Positions 39,249 to 46,953 of a stretch of 64,000 bases of DNA are shown here, in pieces. The notes beneath the pieces were generated by a model. That model saw only the letters and a list, made by a program, of their open reading frames with translations. It made no database searches and was not told the origin of the DNA. How positions within the stretch are numbered: the first letter of the stretch is position 1; every line of letters begins with the position of its first letter. Made by a program: the position numbers and the translations under genes. Source of the DNA: Pseudorhodoferax soli (GTDB lineage Bacteria > Pseudomonadota > Gammaproteobacteria > Burkholderiales > Burkholderiaceae_C); the NCBI RefSeq assembly GCF_003337555.1, contig NZ_QPJK01000012.1:177990-241989 (forward strand). The letters run 5' to 3'.

Positions 39249-39272
39249 TTCTTCCTGCGCGAAGCGCGAGGA

Positions 39273-39707
39273 TCAGACTTCGCCGCCAGGCAGGTCGCCG
39301 GCGCGCAGGGCACGCACGGCTTCGGCGTGCACGGCCTCGCGGGACAGCAGGCTCTTGGACGGGCGGTAGCCGATGTCGGCGCCTTCACCGGCCGGGGCCA
39401 GCTGGTGGTTCTGGGCTGCAGCCAGGTACTCGCCCTGGACTTGCTCACGGGTCACAGTGCTGGGCTTGGCAGAGGCGACATAGCCCGTGTCGCCGACTTC
39501 ACCGGTGGCAGCGAGCTGGTGGGTGCGTTGGGCCTGCACGAGTTCATTGCGCACGGCTTCACGGCTCAGGCTGCCGGACGAAGCGGCTGCCACGGGCGGA
39601 ACGTAGCCGACTTCACCACTGGCGTTGACACCGCCGCCAGCGAATGCGGGCGCTGCGACCAGGCCGGCTGCAGCGAGCAGGGCGGAGGCGAGGATCTTGG
39701 TGTTCAT
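39273..39707 (-). CDS. DUF4148 exported protein, copy A
   Basis: A 144-residue secreted protein. The signal peptide MNTKILASALLAAAGLVAAPAFA is followed by GGGVNASGEVGYVPP. Three imperfect repeats of the DUF4148 motif follow, each of the form (S/T)REAV/Q-x-E-x5-AxxxxxLxxxGE-x-x-D-x-GY (SREAVRNELVQAQRTHQLAATGEVGDTGY; TREQVQGEYLAAAQNHQLAPAGEGADIGY; SREAVHAEAVRALRAGDLPGGEV). It has one repeat more than copies B and C. The family is expanded in Burkholderiales and has no known function. Confidence 0.85.
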   Translation of the reverse strand: MNTKILASALLAAAGLVAAPAFAGGGVNASGEVGYVPPVAAASSGSLSREAVRNELVQAQRTHQLAATGEVGDTGYVASAKPSTVTREQVQGEYLAAAQNHQLAPAGEGADIGYRPSKSLLSREAVHAEAVRALRAGDLPGGEV

Positions 39708-39763
39708 GGTGCTTTCCTTCATTGACATTGACGATGAAATGAAGTTTAAAAACTTCGAAACGA

Positions 39764-39797
39764 TAGAGAAAGCCTCTTCAAGGCAAAGCATCGTTTC
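39764..39797 (-). promoter_or_regulatory. Conserved upstream element, DUF4148 copy A
   Basis: Read on the minus strand, GAAACGATGCTTTGCC is followed after about 10 bases by CTTTCTC. It matches the elements before copies B and C (GAAACGATSCWTTGCC...GGTTTTTCTT), although the palindromic left half is lost here. Confidence 0.5.
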
Positions 39798-39833
39798 CGT
39801 TGCAGCAACAGTTCTTCAGGAACTTCTACCAAT

Positions 39834-39865
39834 GCAAAAGGCCCGCGCCTTGCGGCGCGGGCCTT
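39834..39865 (-). terminator. Terminator of DUF4148 copy B
   Basis: The same 12-bp stem and TTGC loop as the hairpin after kup. On the minus strand it is followed by TTTTGCATT, so it terminates the copy B transcript. Confidence 0.85.
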
Positions 39866-39888
39866 GGTCGGCAGGCGTTCCGGGATGC

Positions 39889-40203
39889 TCAGACTTCGCC
39901 GCCACCCAGCAGGCCATGGCGCACGGCGTACACGGCTTCGGCGCGCACGGCATCGCGGGTCAGGTTGCTCTTGGCAGTGGCCACGGCACCGACATCGGCG
40001 CCTTCGCCCACTTCCGGCAGCGTGCCGTTGCGCTCGGCTTGCAGGTACTCGGCACGCACGGCTTCGCGGGTCAGGCCGCTCTTGACCGAGCTCACTTGCG
40101 GCACGTAACCGACTTCACCGCTGATGTTGTCGCCAGCAAAGCTGGGGGCAGCGGCGAAAGCGGCGGCGGCGATCAGGGCGGAGGCAAAAAACTTCGTGTT
40201 CAT
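39889..40203 (-). CDS. DUF4148 exported protein, copy B
   Basis: A 104-residue secreted protein. The signal peptide is MNTKFFASALIAAAAFAAAPSFA, and the mature protein starts GDNISGEVGYVPQ. Two DUF4148 repeats follow (TREAVRAEYLQAERNGTLPEVGEGADVG and TRDAVRAEAVYAVRHGLLGGGEV). It differs from copy C at about 9 of 104 residues, so the two are recent duplicates. A GGAATTC-type ribosome site precedes the ATG. Likely periplasmic or outer-membrane-associated; function unknown. Confidence 0.85.
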   Translation of the reverse strand: MNTKFFASALIAAAAFAAAPSFAGDNISGEVGYVPQVSSVKSGLTREAVRAEYLQAERNGTLPEVGEGADVGAVATAKSNLTRDAVRAEAVYAVRHGLLGGGEV

Positions 40204-40327
40204 GGTGAATTCCTTTGGGTGATGAGGACAATTTCCCGTTCTGCGGAGCCGGACCCTTTGTCCTGCCCCGTCTCGACGAGTCGTGTCGGCGTCTCATCGA
40301 TGGCTCAATTGTCGAAGCCCTGGAGCC

Positions 40328-40369
40328 AAAGAAAAACCGTGCAGTGGGCAATGCATCGTTTCTGAAACG
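40328..40369 (-). promoter_or_regulatory. Conserved upstream element, DUF4148 copy B
   Basis: It contains the palindrome CGTTTC-T-GAAACG, then ATGCATTGCCC and GGTTTTTCTT on the minus strand. It is nearly identical to the element before copy C and located about 125 bp upstream of the copy B start. It may be a promoter with an activator or repressor site. No standard -10 is evident. Confidence 0.55.
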
Positions 40370-40442
40370 ACAACAGTGAACGCCCCTAGGACTTTCCCTG
40401 ATCGCATCGCACCGAGCGCACCAAGCCGCAGCCAGTTCTACA

Positions 40443-40477
40443 AAAGCAAAAGGCCCGCGCCTTGCGGCGCGGGCCTT
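40443..40477 (-). terminator. Terminator of DUF4148 copy C
   Basis: The third copy of the 12-bp stem (AAGGCCCGCGCC / GGCGCGGGCCTT) with TTGC loop, followed on the minus strand by TTTTGCTTTTG. Confidence 0.87.
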
Positions 40478-40511
40478 GTTCCATCGTGAGGCGATGGGCG
40501 GGGGGGCAGGC

Positions 40512-40826
40512 TCAGACTTCGCCGCCGACCAGTTGGCCATGGCGCACGGCGTACACAGCTTCGGCGCGCACGGCGTCGCGGCTCAGCGTGCTCTTGGCAG
40601 AAGCCACGGCGCCGGTGTCAGCGCCCTCGCCCACTTCCGGCAGCGTGCCGTTGCGCTCGGCTTGCAGGTACTCGGCACGCACGGCTTCGCGGGTCAGGCT
40701 GCTCTTGGCGCTGCTCACTTGCGGCACGTAGCCGACTTCACCGCTGATGTTGTCGCCAGCGAAGGCGGGGGCGGCTGCGAAAGCAGCGGCGGCGATCAGG
40801 GCGGAGGCAAAAAACTTCGTGTTCAT
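40512..40826 (-). CDS. DUF4148 exported protein, copy C
   Basis: A 104-residue secreted protein almost identical to copy B. The signal peptide is MNTKFFASALIAAAAFAAAPAFA, with two DUF4148 repeats (TREAVRAEYLQAERNGTLPEVGEGADTG and SRDAVRAEAVYAVRHGQLVGGEV). A second ATG three codons upstream is possible, but the AAGGA ribosome site is correctly spaced only for this start. It is the first unit of the tandem array in transcription order; each unit has its own terminator. Confidence 0.85.
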   Translation of the reverse strand: MNTKFFASALIAAAAFAAAPAFAGDNISGEVGYVPQVSSAKSSLTREAVRAEYLQAERNGTLPEVGEGADTGAVASAKSTLSRDAVRAEAVYAVRHGQLVGGEV

Positions 40827-40943
40827 GGTGTTCATCCTTGCAAATCGGTTGGTTCGATCCGGTCACCAGGACTTCCGGGTGACCGCTTCGATGAACCGTT
40901 TGCGTGTGGCTCATCGATGGGATGAACTGTAGAAGTTCTGCCA

Positions 40944-40988
40944 GATAAGAAAAACCGCCCTCCGGGCAATGGATCGTTTCTCGAAACG
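40944..40988 (-). promoter_or_regulatory. Conserved upstream element, DUF4148 copy C
   Basis: The palindrome CGTTTC-TC-GAAACG is followed on the minus strand by ATCCATTGCCC and GGTTTTTCTTA. It matches the copy B element over about 30 positions with few changes, and lies about 120 bp upstream of the copy C start. Confidence 0.55.
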
Positions 40989-41003
40989 AAACAGTAACCG
41001 GTT

Positions 41004-41261
41004 TCAGGCGTCGCGGTAGAACGCTTCGACGGCGCCCTTGAGCTTGATCAGCAGGGGCTTGCCTTTGCGGTCTACCGTCTTGCCGGCGGCCACCTTGATC
41101 CAGCCTTCGGAAAGGCAGTATTCCTCGACATCGTGGCGTTCGGTGCCGTTGAAGCGGATGCCGATGTCGTGCTGGAACACGGCCGCGACATGGTGCGGGC
41201 TGCGCGGGTCGACGGACAGGTGGTCGGGCAGCGGGGGACGGGTGCTTGCGTCTTGGTTCAT
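41004..41261 (-). CDS. DUF3297 family protein
   Basis: An 85-residue soluble protein matching the DUF3297 family throughout: LPDHLSVDPRSPHHVAAVFQHDIGIRFNGTERHDVEEYCLSEGWIKVAAGKTVDRKGKPLLIKLKGAVEAFY. The family is widespread as a stand-alone small protein in proteobacteria and its function is unknown. No signal peptide. It lies 31 bp downstream of the AbiEii-like gene on the same strand but is probably unrelated to it. Confidence 0.88.
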   Translation of the reverse strand: MNQDASTRPPLPDHLSVDPRSPHHVAAVFQHDIGIRFNGTERHDVEEYCLSEGWIKVAAGKTVDRKGKPLLIKLKGAVEAFYRDA

Positions 41262-41292
41262 GGGCGCAATTAGACCGCGAGTTGCGCGTGCC

Positions 41293-41997
41293 TTAGACCA
41301 GTACGCGCCGCAGCGCCCGCACCTTCTGCCACACCTGGGCCTGCGTGCCAGCCATGGCCATCATGCGCATGCAGCGTTCCAGCCAGCCGGTGCGTTCGCG
41401 CATGCGCTCGATGGCGCGCTGCAGGTCGCGGCGGATGGACACCCCATAGGCGCCCTCGGCCTTGGCGATAGCCTGGCGCAGTTGCAGCAACCGGGGCTGG
41501 AGCATCGCCAGGTCGATCAGGTCGCGGCTGAACACGCCGTCGTCCATCCACCGGTCGGAGTTGGCCAGCAGCTTGCTCGTCGCCATGTCGAGCCTTGTCA
41601 GTGTGGCGATGCCGCACACCGCGTCGGCCACGCCCGGCGCTTCGAGCCCAATGCGCGCCTCGTAGACGATCTCGAACTTGATCGCGTGGTCGTCGACGAG
41701 CACGCGCGTGCGAAGGCCGTACTGGTCGGCACGCAGCTCACCAACCTGCGCCAGGGGCGCGGCCTCGGGCCGCACGATGGCCGCCAGCCCCTGCACACCG
41801 GTGAGGGCCTGCCGCAGTTGCCGGTAGGCGTCCAGGTCGGACACCAGGAAGTCGATGTCCACCGACTCGCGGTACTCGCCGCAGCACAGTGCAATGGCCG
41901 TGCCGCCGCCGAATAGGCAATGGCGTTCGCGCAGCATCGCGCCGTCGAGCGACGCCAGCAGTTTGGCGATGCGGCGGTGGTGCGGGCGCTCAAACAT
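41293..41997 (-). CDS. AbiEii/AbiGii-type nucleotidyltransferase toxin
   Basis: A 234-residue protein with the nucleotidyltransferase fold of the AbiEii toxin family. The Gly-rich motif GGGTAIAL (residues 30-37) is followed by the metal-binding Asp-x-Asp in SVDIDFL (Asp47, Asp49). In AbiE systems the toxin transfers nucleotides to tRNA and halts growth during phage infection. The start overlaps the HTH gene by 8 bp, which supports a coupled antitoxin-toxin pair. The C-terminal part is helical and less conserved. Confidence 0.82.
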   Translation of the reverse strand: MFERPHHRRIAKLLASLDGAMLRERHCLFGGGTAIALCCGEYRESVDIDFLVSDLDAYRQLRQALTGVQGLAAIVRPEAAPLAQVGELRADQYGLRTRVLVDDHAIKFEIVYEARIGLEAPGVADAVCGIATLTRLDMATSKLLANSDRWMDDGVFSRDLIDLAMLQPRLLQLRQAIAKAEGAYGVSIRRDLQRAIERMRERTGWLERCMRMMAMAGTQAQVWQKVRALRRVLV

Positions 41998-42490
41998 GGC
42001 TGGCGCCGCCTGGCGCGTCGCCGAAGGCCTGTTGCAGGGCCTCGACCAGGTCCCGCTCGTCCTGCGCCAAGGCCGCCGTGTCGAGGTGCCGCGCATTGCG
42101 CTCGTAGATGCCCAGGGCTTCGCGTGGCGTCAGCTCCTGCGGGCCGTGCAACTGCCAGGCCAGTTGCTTCAGCCAGGGGTAGTCGGTGATGCGGATGCGG
42201 GCGGGCAGCCAGCCGCGCCGTGACACCGTGGCAGGCTGGGCCGCAGCGTCTTCCTGCGGCCGCAGCGTGACGGTGAGCCCCAACACCACGAGCACTTGCA
42301 CGGTGGCGCCCATGGTGACGGAGGAACCGCCCTTCTCGATGCGGTGCAGCGTGGGCCGCGAGATGCCAGCCGCCTCGGCCGCGGCGACGGCGCTGATGCC
42401 CAAGGCCTTGCGGCGCGCGCGCACAGATGCACCGATCGCGGCAAGCGCCTCGTTCGACAAAGCCGATGTGGGCGGGGATGAGCTGGGCAT
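41990..42490 (-). CDS. XRE-family HTH protein, putative antitoxin
   Basis: A 166-residue protein with an N-terminal Cro/C1 HTH (LAAIGASVRARRKALGISAVAAAEAAGISRPTLHRIEKGGSSVTMGATVQVLVVLGLTV, residues 15-75). The C-terminal half has WLPARIRITDYPWLKQLAWQLHGPQELTPREALGIYERN and an acidic end. It precedes and overlaps the AbiEii-like gene, the expected antitoxin position, although the N-terminal domain is not the usual AbiEi winged helix. A perfect palindrome 14 bp upstream suggests autoregulation. The ribosome site GAGGAG precedes the ATG. Confidence 0.82.
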   Translation of the reverse strand: MPSSSPPTSALSNEALAAIGASVRARRKALGISAVAAAEAAGISRPTLHRIEKGGSSVTMGATVQVLVVLGLTVTLRPQEDAAAQPATVSRRGWLPARIRITDYPWLKQLAWQLHGPQELTPREALGIYERNARHLDTAALAQDERDLVEALQQAFGDAPGGASHV

Positions 42491-42503
42491 GTGCTCCTCA
42501 TTT

Positions 42504-42527
42504 TTGACAAAACTGCGGTTTTGTCAA
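42504..42527. promoter_or_regulatory. Palindromic operator of the HTH/AbiEii module
   Basis: 10-bp perfect arms (TTGACAAAAC / GTTTTGTCAA) around a TGCG centre, 14 bp upstream of the HTH gene. The arm contains TTGACA, a consensus -35, so binding there would block the promoter. Confidence 0.75.
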
Positions 42528-42582
42528 TCATGAGAAACATATTAGGCGCAGCTCAGACTGCGCGGGCCGAGCTTTTTTGGTC

Positions 42583-43212
42583 TCAGCCCAGCGTGCGCAG
42601 CCCGGCAGGGGTGCGCACCCATGCCAACAAGCCGGGCGTTGGTGCCTGGCGCACCGTCAGCGTGATCGCGGGCTCCGCCAGTCCGAGCCGGTCGAGCAGC
42701 GCCTGCACGCGCGCCGGTTCCGGGTGCTGCAATTCGAGCGCGGCCAGCGTGCAGCCCAGGTCGTCCAGCGCAGCCGCAGGATGCGCTGCCGTGTCCCACT
42801 GGATCAGCGTCGGCGCGGCGCCGCCGAGCCGCAGGCTGCCGTCGACCGGCACGGTGATGCGCCAGTCGAGCGATCCGCGCGACATCGGCAGCACCTCGCC
42901 GAGCGGCGTGCCGACGACCGCCCCGGCGATGTCATCCGTGCGCGCCACCCAGCACGCCAGCCGCGGTGGCGCATCGGCTGCGACCCGGTCGAGTTCGAAC
43001 CAGCGCGGTCGCGCCGGAGCCGGCACACCAGGGTCCACGGCGATCACTTCGAGGTAGACCGCGTCGCCCAGGCGCAGCAGCAGGTTGTGCGTGCCCATCC
43101 GCGCATGCTCGCCGCCCGCCTGCGGGTGCACGCCCAGCTGCGCGTACAGGTGGTCGCTGCCGGCCTGCAGCGTGGGCGCCACGATGGCGAGGTGGTCGAT
43201 GCGGCAGACCAT
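42583..43212 (-). CDS. VOC-family (glyoxalase-like) protein
   Basis: A 209-residue protein of the vicinal-oxygen-chelate superfamily, glyoxalase-3-like subgroup. The N-terminal segment is IDHLAIVAPTLQAGSDHLYAQLGV and HNLLLRLGDAVYLEVIAVDPG carries potential metal ligands (His, Glu). The C-terminal half is a second, more divergent module. Substrate unknown. It starts 4 bp before the end of the upstream dehydrogenase gene, so both are likely in one transcript. Confidence 0.75.
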   Translation of the reverse strand: MVCRIDHLAIVAPTLQAGSDHLYAQLGVHPQAGGEHARMGTHNLLLRLGDAVYLEVIAVDPGVPAPARPRWFELDRVAADAPPRLACWVARTDDIAGAVVGTPLGEVLPMSRGSLDWRITVPVDGSLRLGGAAPTLIQWDTAAHPAAALDDLGCTLAALELQHPEPARVQALLDRLGLAEPAITLTVRQAPTPGLLAWVRTPAGLRTLG

Positions 43213-43216
43213 CGTC

Positions 43217-44344
43217 TCAGCCGGCCGACGGCCGCATCAGCACCTTCTCGCCCGTGGCCTGCTTGCCATACACGCCGATGGCCTCCAGCGTCAGCGCTTC
43301 GGCCAGGCCGACCTCGCGCGTGTAGTGGCTCGCGAAGGTGGTTGTGAGCTCGGCCGCCACGCGCGCCTTGAGTTGCTGTACATGGTGCGGGCCGATCTTC
43401 TGCAGGAACGGGAACAGCAGCCAGCCGCCCACGCCCCAGGTCATGCCGAAGCCGCGCGCGATCTCGATGGGGCCGCGGTCCAGGCTGCCGTAGACGTAGA
43501 CCTGCTTGTGCACATTGCTGCCGTAGCGGCTGTAGGCGGCCTGCTCCTTGCGCGCGATGGCGGCTTCCATGGCCAGCAGGATCTGGCCGGCCAGCTTGCC
43601 GCCGCCGATGGCGTCGAAGGCCAGCGTGGCGCCGGTGGCGGCGATGGCCTCGACCAGCGCCGCCTGGAAATCGGGCTGGCTGCTGTCGACCACGTGCTGC
43701 GCGCCCTGCCCGCGCAGCAGCGCGGCCTGCTCCGGCTTGCGCACGATGTTGACGAGCGGCACGCCGTCCTTCAGGCAGATGCGGTTCAGCATCTGGCCCA
43801 GGTTCGAGGCGGCCGCCGTGTGCACCAGCGCGCTGTGGCCCTCGCGCCGCATGGTCTCCACCATGCCCAGCGAGGTCAGCGGATTGACGAAGCACGAGGC
43901 ACCCTGCGCAGCCGTGGCGCCGTCGGGCAGCGGCAGGCACTGCGCGGCCGGCATGGCGCGGTATTCGGCGTACATCGCGCCGCCCAGTAGCGCGACCTTC
44001 TTGCCCAGCAGCGCCTGGGCAGCAGCCGAGGCACCGGCCGCCACCACCGTGCCGGCGCCCTCGTTGCCCACGGGCATGGATTGCCCGACGCGCGACCCTG
44101 CAGCGGCCAGCGCCACGGGCGACAGGCTGGCCGTGACCACAGGGCGCTCAGCCGTGCCCGACACCTTGGCCGTGGCCATGTCGGCGCCGCCGAACAGCAG
44201 GCCCAGATCGGACGGGTTCAGTGGCGATGCCTCCACGCGCACCACGACCTCGTCGTCGTGCGTGGGCGTGGGCATGGGGACTTCGGCGAGCGACAGTTCG
44301 AGCGTGGCGTCGGGGCGGATCAGCGAGCGCAGTTGCAACGGCAT
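43217..44344 (-). CDS. MDR-family zinc-type alcohol dehydrogenase / quinone oxidoreductase-like protein
   Basis: A 375-residue medium-chain dehydrogenase/reductase. It has a GroES-like N-terminal domain (DDEVVVRVEASPLNPSDLGLLFGG ... VGNEGAGTVVAAG) and a Rossmann domain with ALVHTAAASNLGQMLNRIC replacing the usual GGVG motif. The catalytic zinc cysteine of true alcohol dehydrogenases is absent, so it is closer to quinone oxidoreductase-type members. An insertion near residues 55-90 (ADMATAKVSGTAERPVVTASLSPV) resembles the subgroup with extra N-terminal residues. The substrate is not clear. Confidence 0.8.
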   Translation of the reverse strand: MPLQLRSLIRPDATLELSLAEVPMPTPTHDDEVVVRVEASPLNPSDLGLLFGGADMATAKVSGTAERPVVTASLSPVALAAAGSRVGQSMPVGNEGAGTVVAAGASAAAQALLGKKVALLGGAMYAEYRAMPAAQCLPLPDGATAAQGASCFVNPLTSLGMVETMRREGHSALVHTAAASNLGQMLNRICLKDGVPLVNIVRKPEQAALLRGQGAQHVVDSSQPDFQAALVEAIAATGATLAFDAIGGGKLAGQILLAMEAAIARKEQAAYSRYGSNVHKQVYVYGSLDRGPIEIARGFGMTWGVGGWLLFPFLQKIGPHHVQQLKARVAAELTTTFASHYTREVGLAEALTLEAIGVYGKQATGEKVLMRPSAG

Positions 44345-44402
44345 GGACGGTCCTTGGATGGGTGGTTCGGTGAACCGCCCAGTGTAGGAGCAGCCCCCGG
44401 GC

Positions 44403-45143
44403 TCAGCGCGCCATCCACTGCGCGAAGGTGACAGTGCCCAGGCGCGCCTGGCCCGCGGGCACCAGCGTGCCGTCGTCCAGCGGCGCGCCGAAGTACAGCG
44501 CCTGCGGATCCGCCACGACCTGGCGGCCGTCCTGCTGGAGGTCGAGGTAGCGCTGCACCAGCTCGGCCAGGCGCAGGCGCTCGGGGCCGGCGATCTCCAT
44601 GCGGCCGTTCAGGGGTTCGGCCAGCGCCACATCGGCCAGCACGGCGGCCACATCGTCGGAGCTGATCGGCTGGATGGCCGCCTGCGACAAGCGGATCTCG
44701 CCGCCCGCGCCGGCCGACTGCGCGATGCCGCCCAGGAATTCGAGGAACTGCGTCGCCTGCACGATGGTGTACGGGATGCCGCCGGCTTCGATCAAATCTT
44801 CCTGCGCCTGCTTGGCGCGGAAGTAGCCGCTCTGCTGCAGCCGGTCGGTGCCGACCACCGACAGCGCCACGTGGTGCCGCACGCCGGCGCGGGCCTCGGC
44901 CGCCAGCAGGTTGCGGCCCGAGGTCTGGAAGAAGTCCAGCACGGCCTGGTCGGCGAACGAGGGCGAATTCGCCACGTCCACCACCACCTGGGCGCCGGCC
45001 AGCGCGGCGTCCAGGCCCTCGCCGGTCAGCGTGTTCACGCCGGTGTTGGGCGAGCCGGCCAGCACCGCGTGGCCGCGGTTCTGGAGCAGGGTGACGAGCT
45101 TGGAGCCGATCAGGCCCGTGCCGCCGATGACGACGATCTTCAT
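44403..45143 (-). CDS. NmrA/atypical SDR-family NAD(P)-binding protein
   Basis: A 246-residue atypical short-chain dehydrogenase. The NAD(P) motif IGGTGLIGSKLV is near residues 6-17, and HHVALSVVGTDRLQQSGYFRAKQAQEDLIEAGGIPYTIVQATQF is characteristic of the NmrA/SDR_a group. A catalytic Tyr-x3-Lys is present in YFRAK. It lies 32 bp downstream of the AhpD-like gene and is probably cotranscribed with it. Carboxymuconolactone-decarboxylase-like plus SDR pairs are often controlled by ECF41 sigma factors elsewhere, but none is seen here. Confidence 0.83.
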   Translation of the reverse strand: MKIVVIGGTGLIGSKLVTLLQNRGHAVLAGSPNTGVNTLTGEGLDAALAGAQVVVDVANSPSFADQAVLDFFQTSGRNLLAAEARAGVRHHVALSVVGTDRLQQSGYFRAKQAQEDLIEAGGIPYTIVQATQFLEFLGGIAQSAGAGGEIRLSQAAIQPISSDDVAAVLADVALAEPLNGRMEIAGPERLRLAELVQRYLDLQQDGRQVVADPQALYFGAPLDDGTLVPAGQARLGTVTFAQWMAR

Positions 45144-45175
45144 GGTGTGTGTTTTTTTGTGGAGTGGACCTGCGA

Positions 45176-45655
45176 TCAGGAGAACTGCGCCTTGTCCAGG
45201 CCGAAGGCCTTGTCGGCCGAGCCGGGCACGTTGCGGAACGCGATGCTCATGCGGTTCCAGGCGTTGATGCCCATCACGTTGTGGGTCAGCTCGACCAGCT
45301 CCTTCTCAGGGAACTCGGCCCGTACTTCTTCGTAGACGGCATCGGGCACGCCGTGGGCCGGCAGGTGGGTCAGCACCTCGGTCCAGGCGAAGGCGGCACG
45401 CTCGCGCGCGCTGAACAGCGGCGATTCGCGCCAGATCGCCACGTGGTGCAGGCGCAACTCGCCCTCGCCGTGCAGCTTGGCCTGCTTGACGTGCATGTCC
45501 AGGCAGAACGCGCAGCCGTTCATCTGCGAGGCACGGATCTCGATCAGCGCCAGCAGGCCGGCGTCCAGCGCGCCCTTCTTGGCGGCGATGCTGTAGTCGG
45601 ACAGCTTCTTGTAGAGCTCGGGAGACTGCTGCAGCGCGTTGAGGCGGGGGGTCAT
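45176..45655 (-). CDS. Carboxymuconolactone decarboxylase / AhpD-like protein
   Basis: A 159-residue protein of the CMD/AhpD superfamily. The redox motif NGCAFCLDMH carries Cys48, Cys51 and His55, as in AhpD-type peroxidase partners, so a thiol-dependent antioxidant role is more likely than decarboxylation. The remaining sequence (LYKKLSDYSIAAKKG...LTHNVMGINAWNRMSIAFRNVPG) matches the AhpD-like alkylhydroperoxidase subgroup. The ribosome site AAGGAAA precedes the ATG. It is the first gene of a two-gene unit with the NmrA-like protein. Confidence 0.88.
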   Translation of the reverse strand: MTPRLNALQQSPELYKKLSDYSIAAKKGALDAGLLALIEIRASQMNGCAFCLDMHVKQAKLHGEGELRLHHVAIWRESPLFSARERAAFAWTEVLTHLPAHGVPDAVYEEVRAEFPEKELVELTHNVMGINAWNRMSIAFRNVPGSADKAFGLDKAQFS

Positions 45656-45768
45656 GGTGTTTCCTTGTCAAGGGTTGAAAAAATCGGCTTCTTCCCTTCA
45701 AGACGGGCCAGCCGCGCGGCTTGTGACAGGCCGGCCAAAAAAAATACGCGTGGGCACAATCGCGCGCC

Positions 45769-46953
45769 ATGCGTTTCTTCAAAGACCTGAGCCTGCCCGC
45801 GTTCACCGCCGGCTTCGTGGCCGTGCTGGTCGGCTTCACGAGCTCGGTGGCCATCGTGTTCCAGGCCGCACTGGCCTTCGGCGCCACGCCGGACATCATC
45901 AGCTCCTGGATGTGGGCGCTGGGCCTGGGCATGGGCCTGGCCACCGCCATCCCCTCGCTGCTGTGGCGCATGCCGGTCATGGTGGCCTGGAGCACGCCGG
46001 GCGCCGCCGTGTTGGCCGTCGCCGGCGCGGGCTATGGCATGGGCGAGGCCGTGGGTGCCTTCATGCTGAGCGCGCTGGCGATCTGGCTGGCGGGGGCCAC
46101 GGGCTGGTTCGAGCGCGTCATGAACCGCATCCCCGTGGCCATCGCCTCGGCACTGCTGGCCGGCGTGCTGGCGCGCTTCGGGCTCGACGCATTTCTGGCC
46201 GCCAAGACAGCGCTGGGCCTGGTGCTGCTGATGCTGGTGGTCTACCTGCTGGGCCGGCGCCTGTTGCCGCGCTACGCGGTGCCGCTGACGCTGCTGTCGG
46301 CCATCGTTTACTGCGGCCTGCGTGGTGAGCTGGCGTGGTCGTCGGTCCACCTGGCGTTGGCGGTGCCCCGGTTCACCATGCCGGTCTTCAGCTGGCAGGC
46401 CGCCATCAGCCTCGCGGTGCCGCTCTTCGTCGTGACCATGGCTTCGCAGAACCTGCCCGGCGTGGCCGCGATCCGCGCGGCAGGCTACGGGCGCATGCCG
46501 GTCTCCAGGCTGCTCAGCATCACCGGCATCGCCACGCTGGTGCTGGCACCTTTCGGCGCGTTCGCGCTGAACCTCTCGGCCATCACGGCCGCGATCTGCA
46601 TGGGCCGGGAGGCGCATGAAGACCCCGACAAGCGCTACACCGCGGCCGTCAGCTGCGGGCTGATCTACGTGCTGATCGGCATCTTCGGCGCCACCGTCAC
46701 GGGGCTGCTGACGGCGTTTCCGAAAGAACTCGTGGCGGCCATCGCGGGCCTGGCGCTGTTGGGCACCATCGGCAATGGCCTGGCGACGGCGCTGGCCGAC
46801 GAGCGCCACCGCGAGCCGGCGCTGATCACCTTCCTCGTCACGCTGTCGGGCGTGGCAATTGCCGGCGTCGGCTCGGCCTTCTGGGGGGTGGTGGCCGGCG
46901 CCCTGGCGCTGTTTGTGCAACAGTACGCCCCTTCCCGAAAGAGCCAGGCATGA
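45769..46953 (+). CDS. benE: Benzoate/H+ symporter BenE family transporter
   Basis: A 394-residue inner-membrane transporter with about twelve hydrophobic helices. The N-terminus is MRFFKDLSLPAFTAGFVAVLVGFTSSVAIVFQAA. LFVVTMASQNLPGVAAIRAAGY is the diagnostic BenE segment near residue 220. No benzoate degradation genes are in the window, so the substrate could be another aromatic or purine-like acid. Its stop overlaps gshB (ATGA), meaning gshB probably depends on this transcript. A CACAAT hexamer lies 8 bp before the ATG. Confidence 0.9.
   Translation: MRFFKDLSLPAFTAGFVAVLVGFTSSVAIVFQAALAFGATPDIISSWMWALGLGMGLATAIPSLLWRMPVMVAWSTPGAAVLAVAGAGYGMGEAVGAFMLSALAIWLAGATGWFERVMNRIPVAIASALLAGVLARFGLDAFLAAKTALGLVLLMLVVYLLGRRLLPRYAVPLTLLSAIVYCGLRGELAWSSVHLALAVPRFTMPVFSWQAAISLAVPLFVVTMASQNLPGVAAIRAAGYGRMPVSRLLSITGIATLVLAPFGAFALNLSAITAAICMGREAHEDPDKRYTAAVSCGLIYVLIGIFGATVTGLLTAFPKELVAAIAGLALLGTIGNGLATALADERHREPALITFLVTLSGVAIAGVGSAFWGVVAGALALFVQQYAPSRKSQA

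Larger units (their letters stand above)
40204..40511. other. 308-bp spacer between DUF4148 copies B and C
   Basis: It contains no gene. In copy B orientation it carries the long 5' leader, the shared upstream element and, at the far side, the terminator of copy C; each is listed separately. Confidence 0.6.

Noticed and set aside
39212..40477. Three identical hairpins considered as a CRISPR or REP-type repeat array
   Set aside because: There are only three, each placed directly after a DUF4148 stop codon with a T run on the gene's strand, so they are terminators copied with the cassettes.
42491..43347. Plus-strand open frames opposite the VOC gene
   Set aside because: Ser/Arg-rich shadow frames lacking ribosome sites and conserved motifs.
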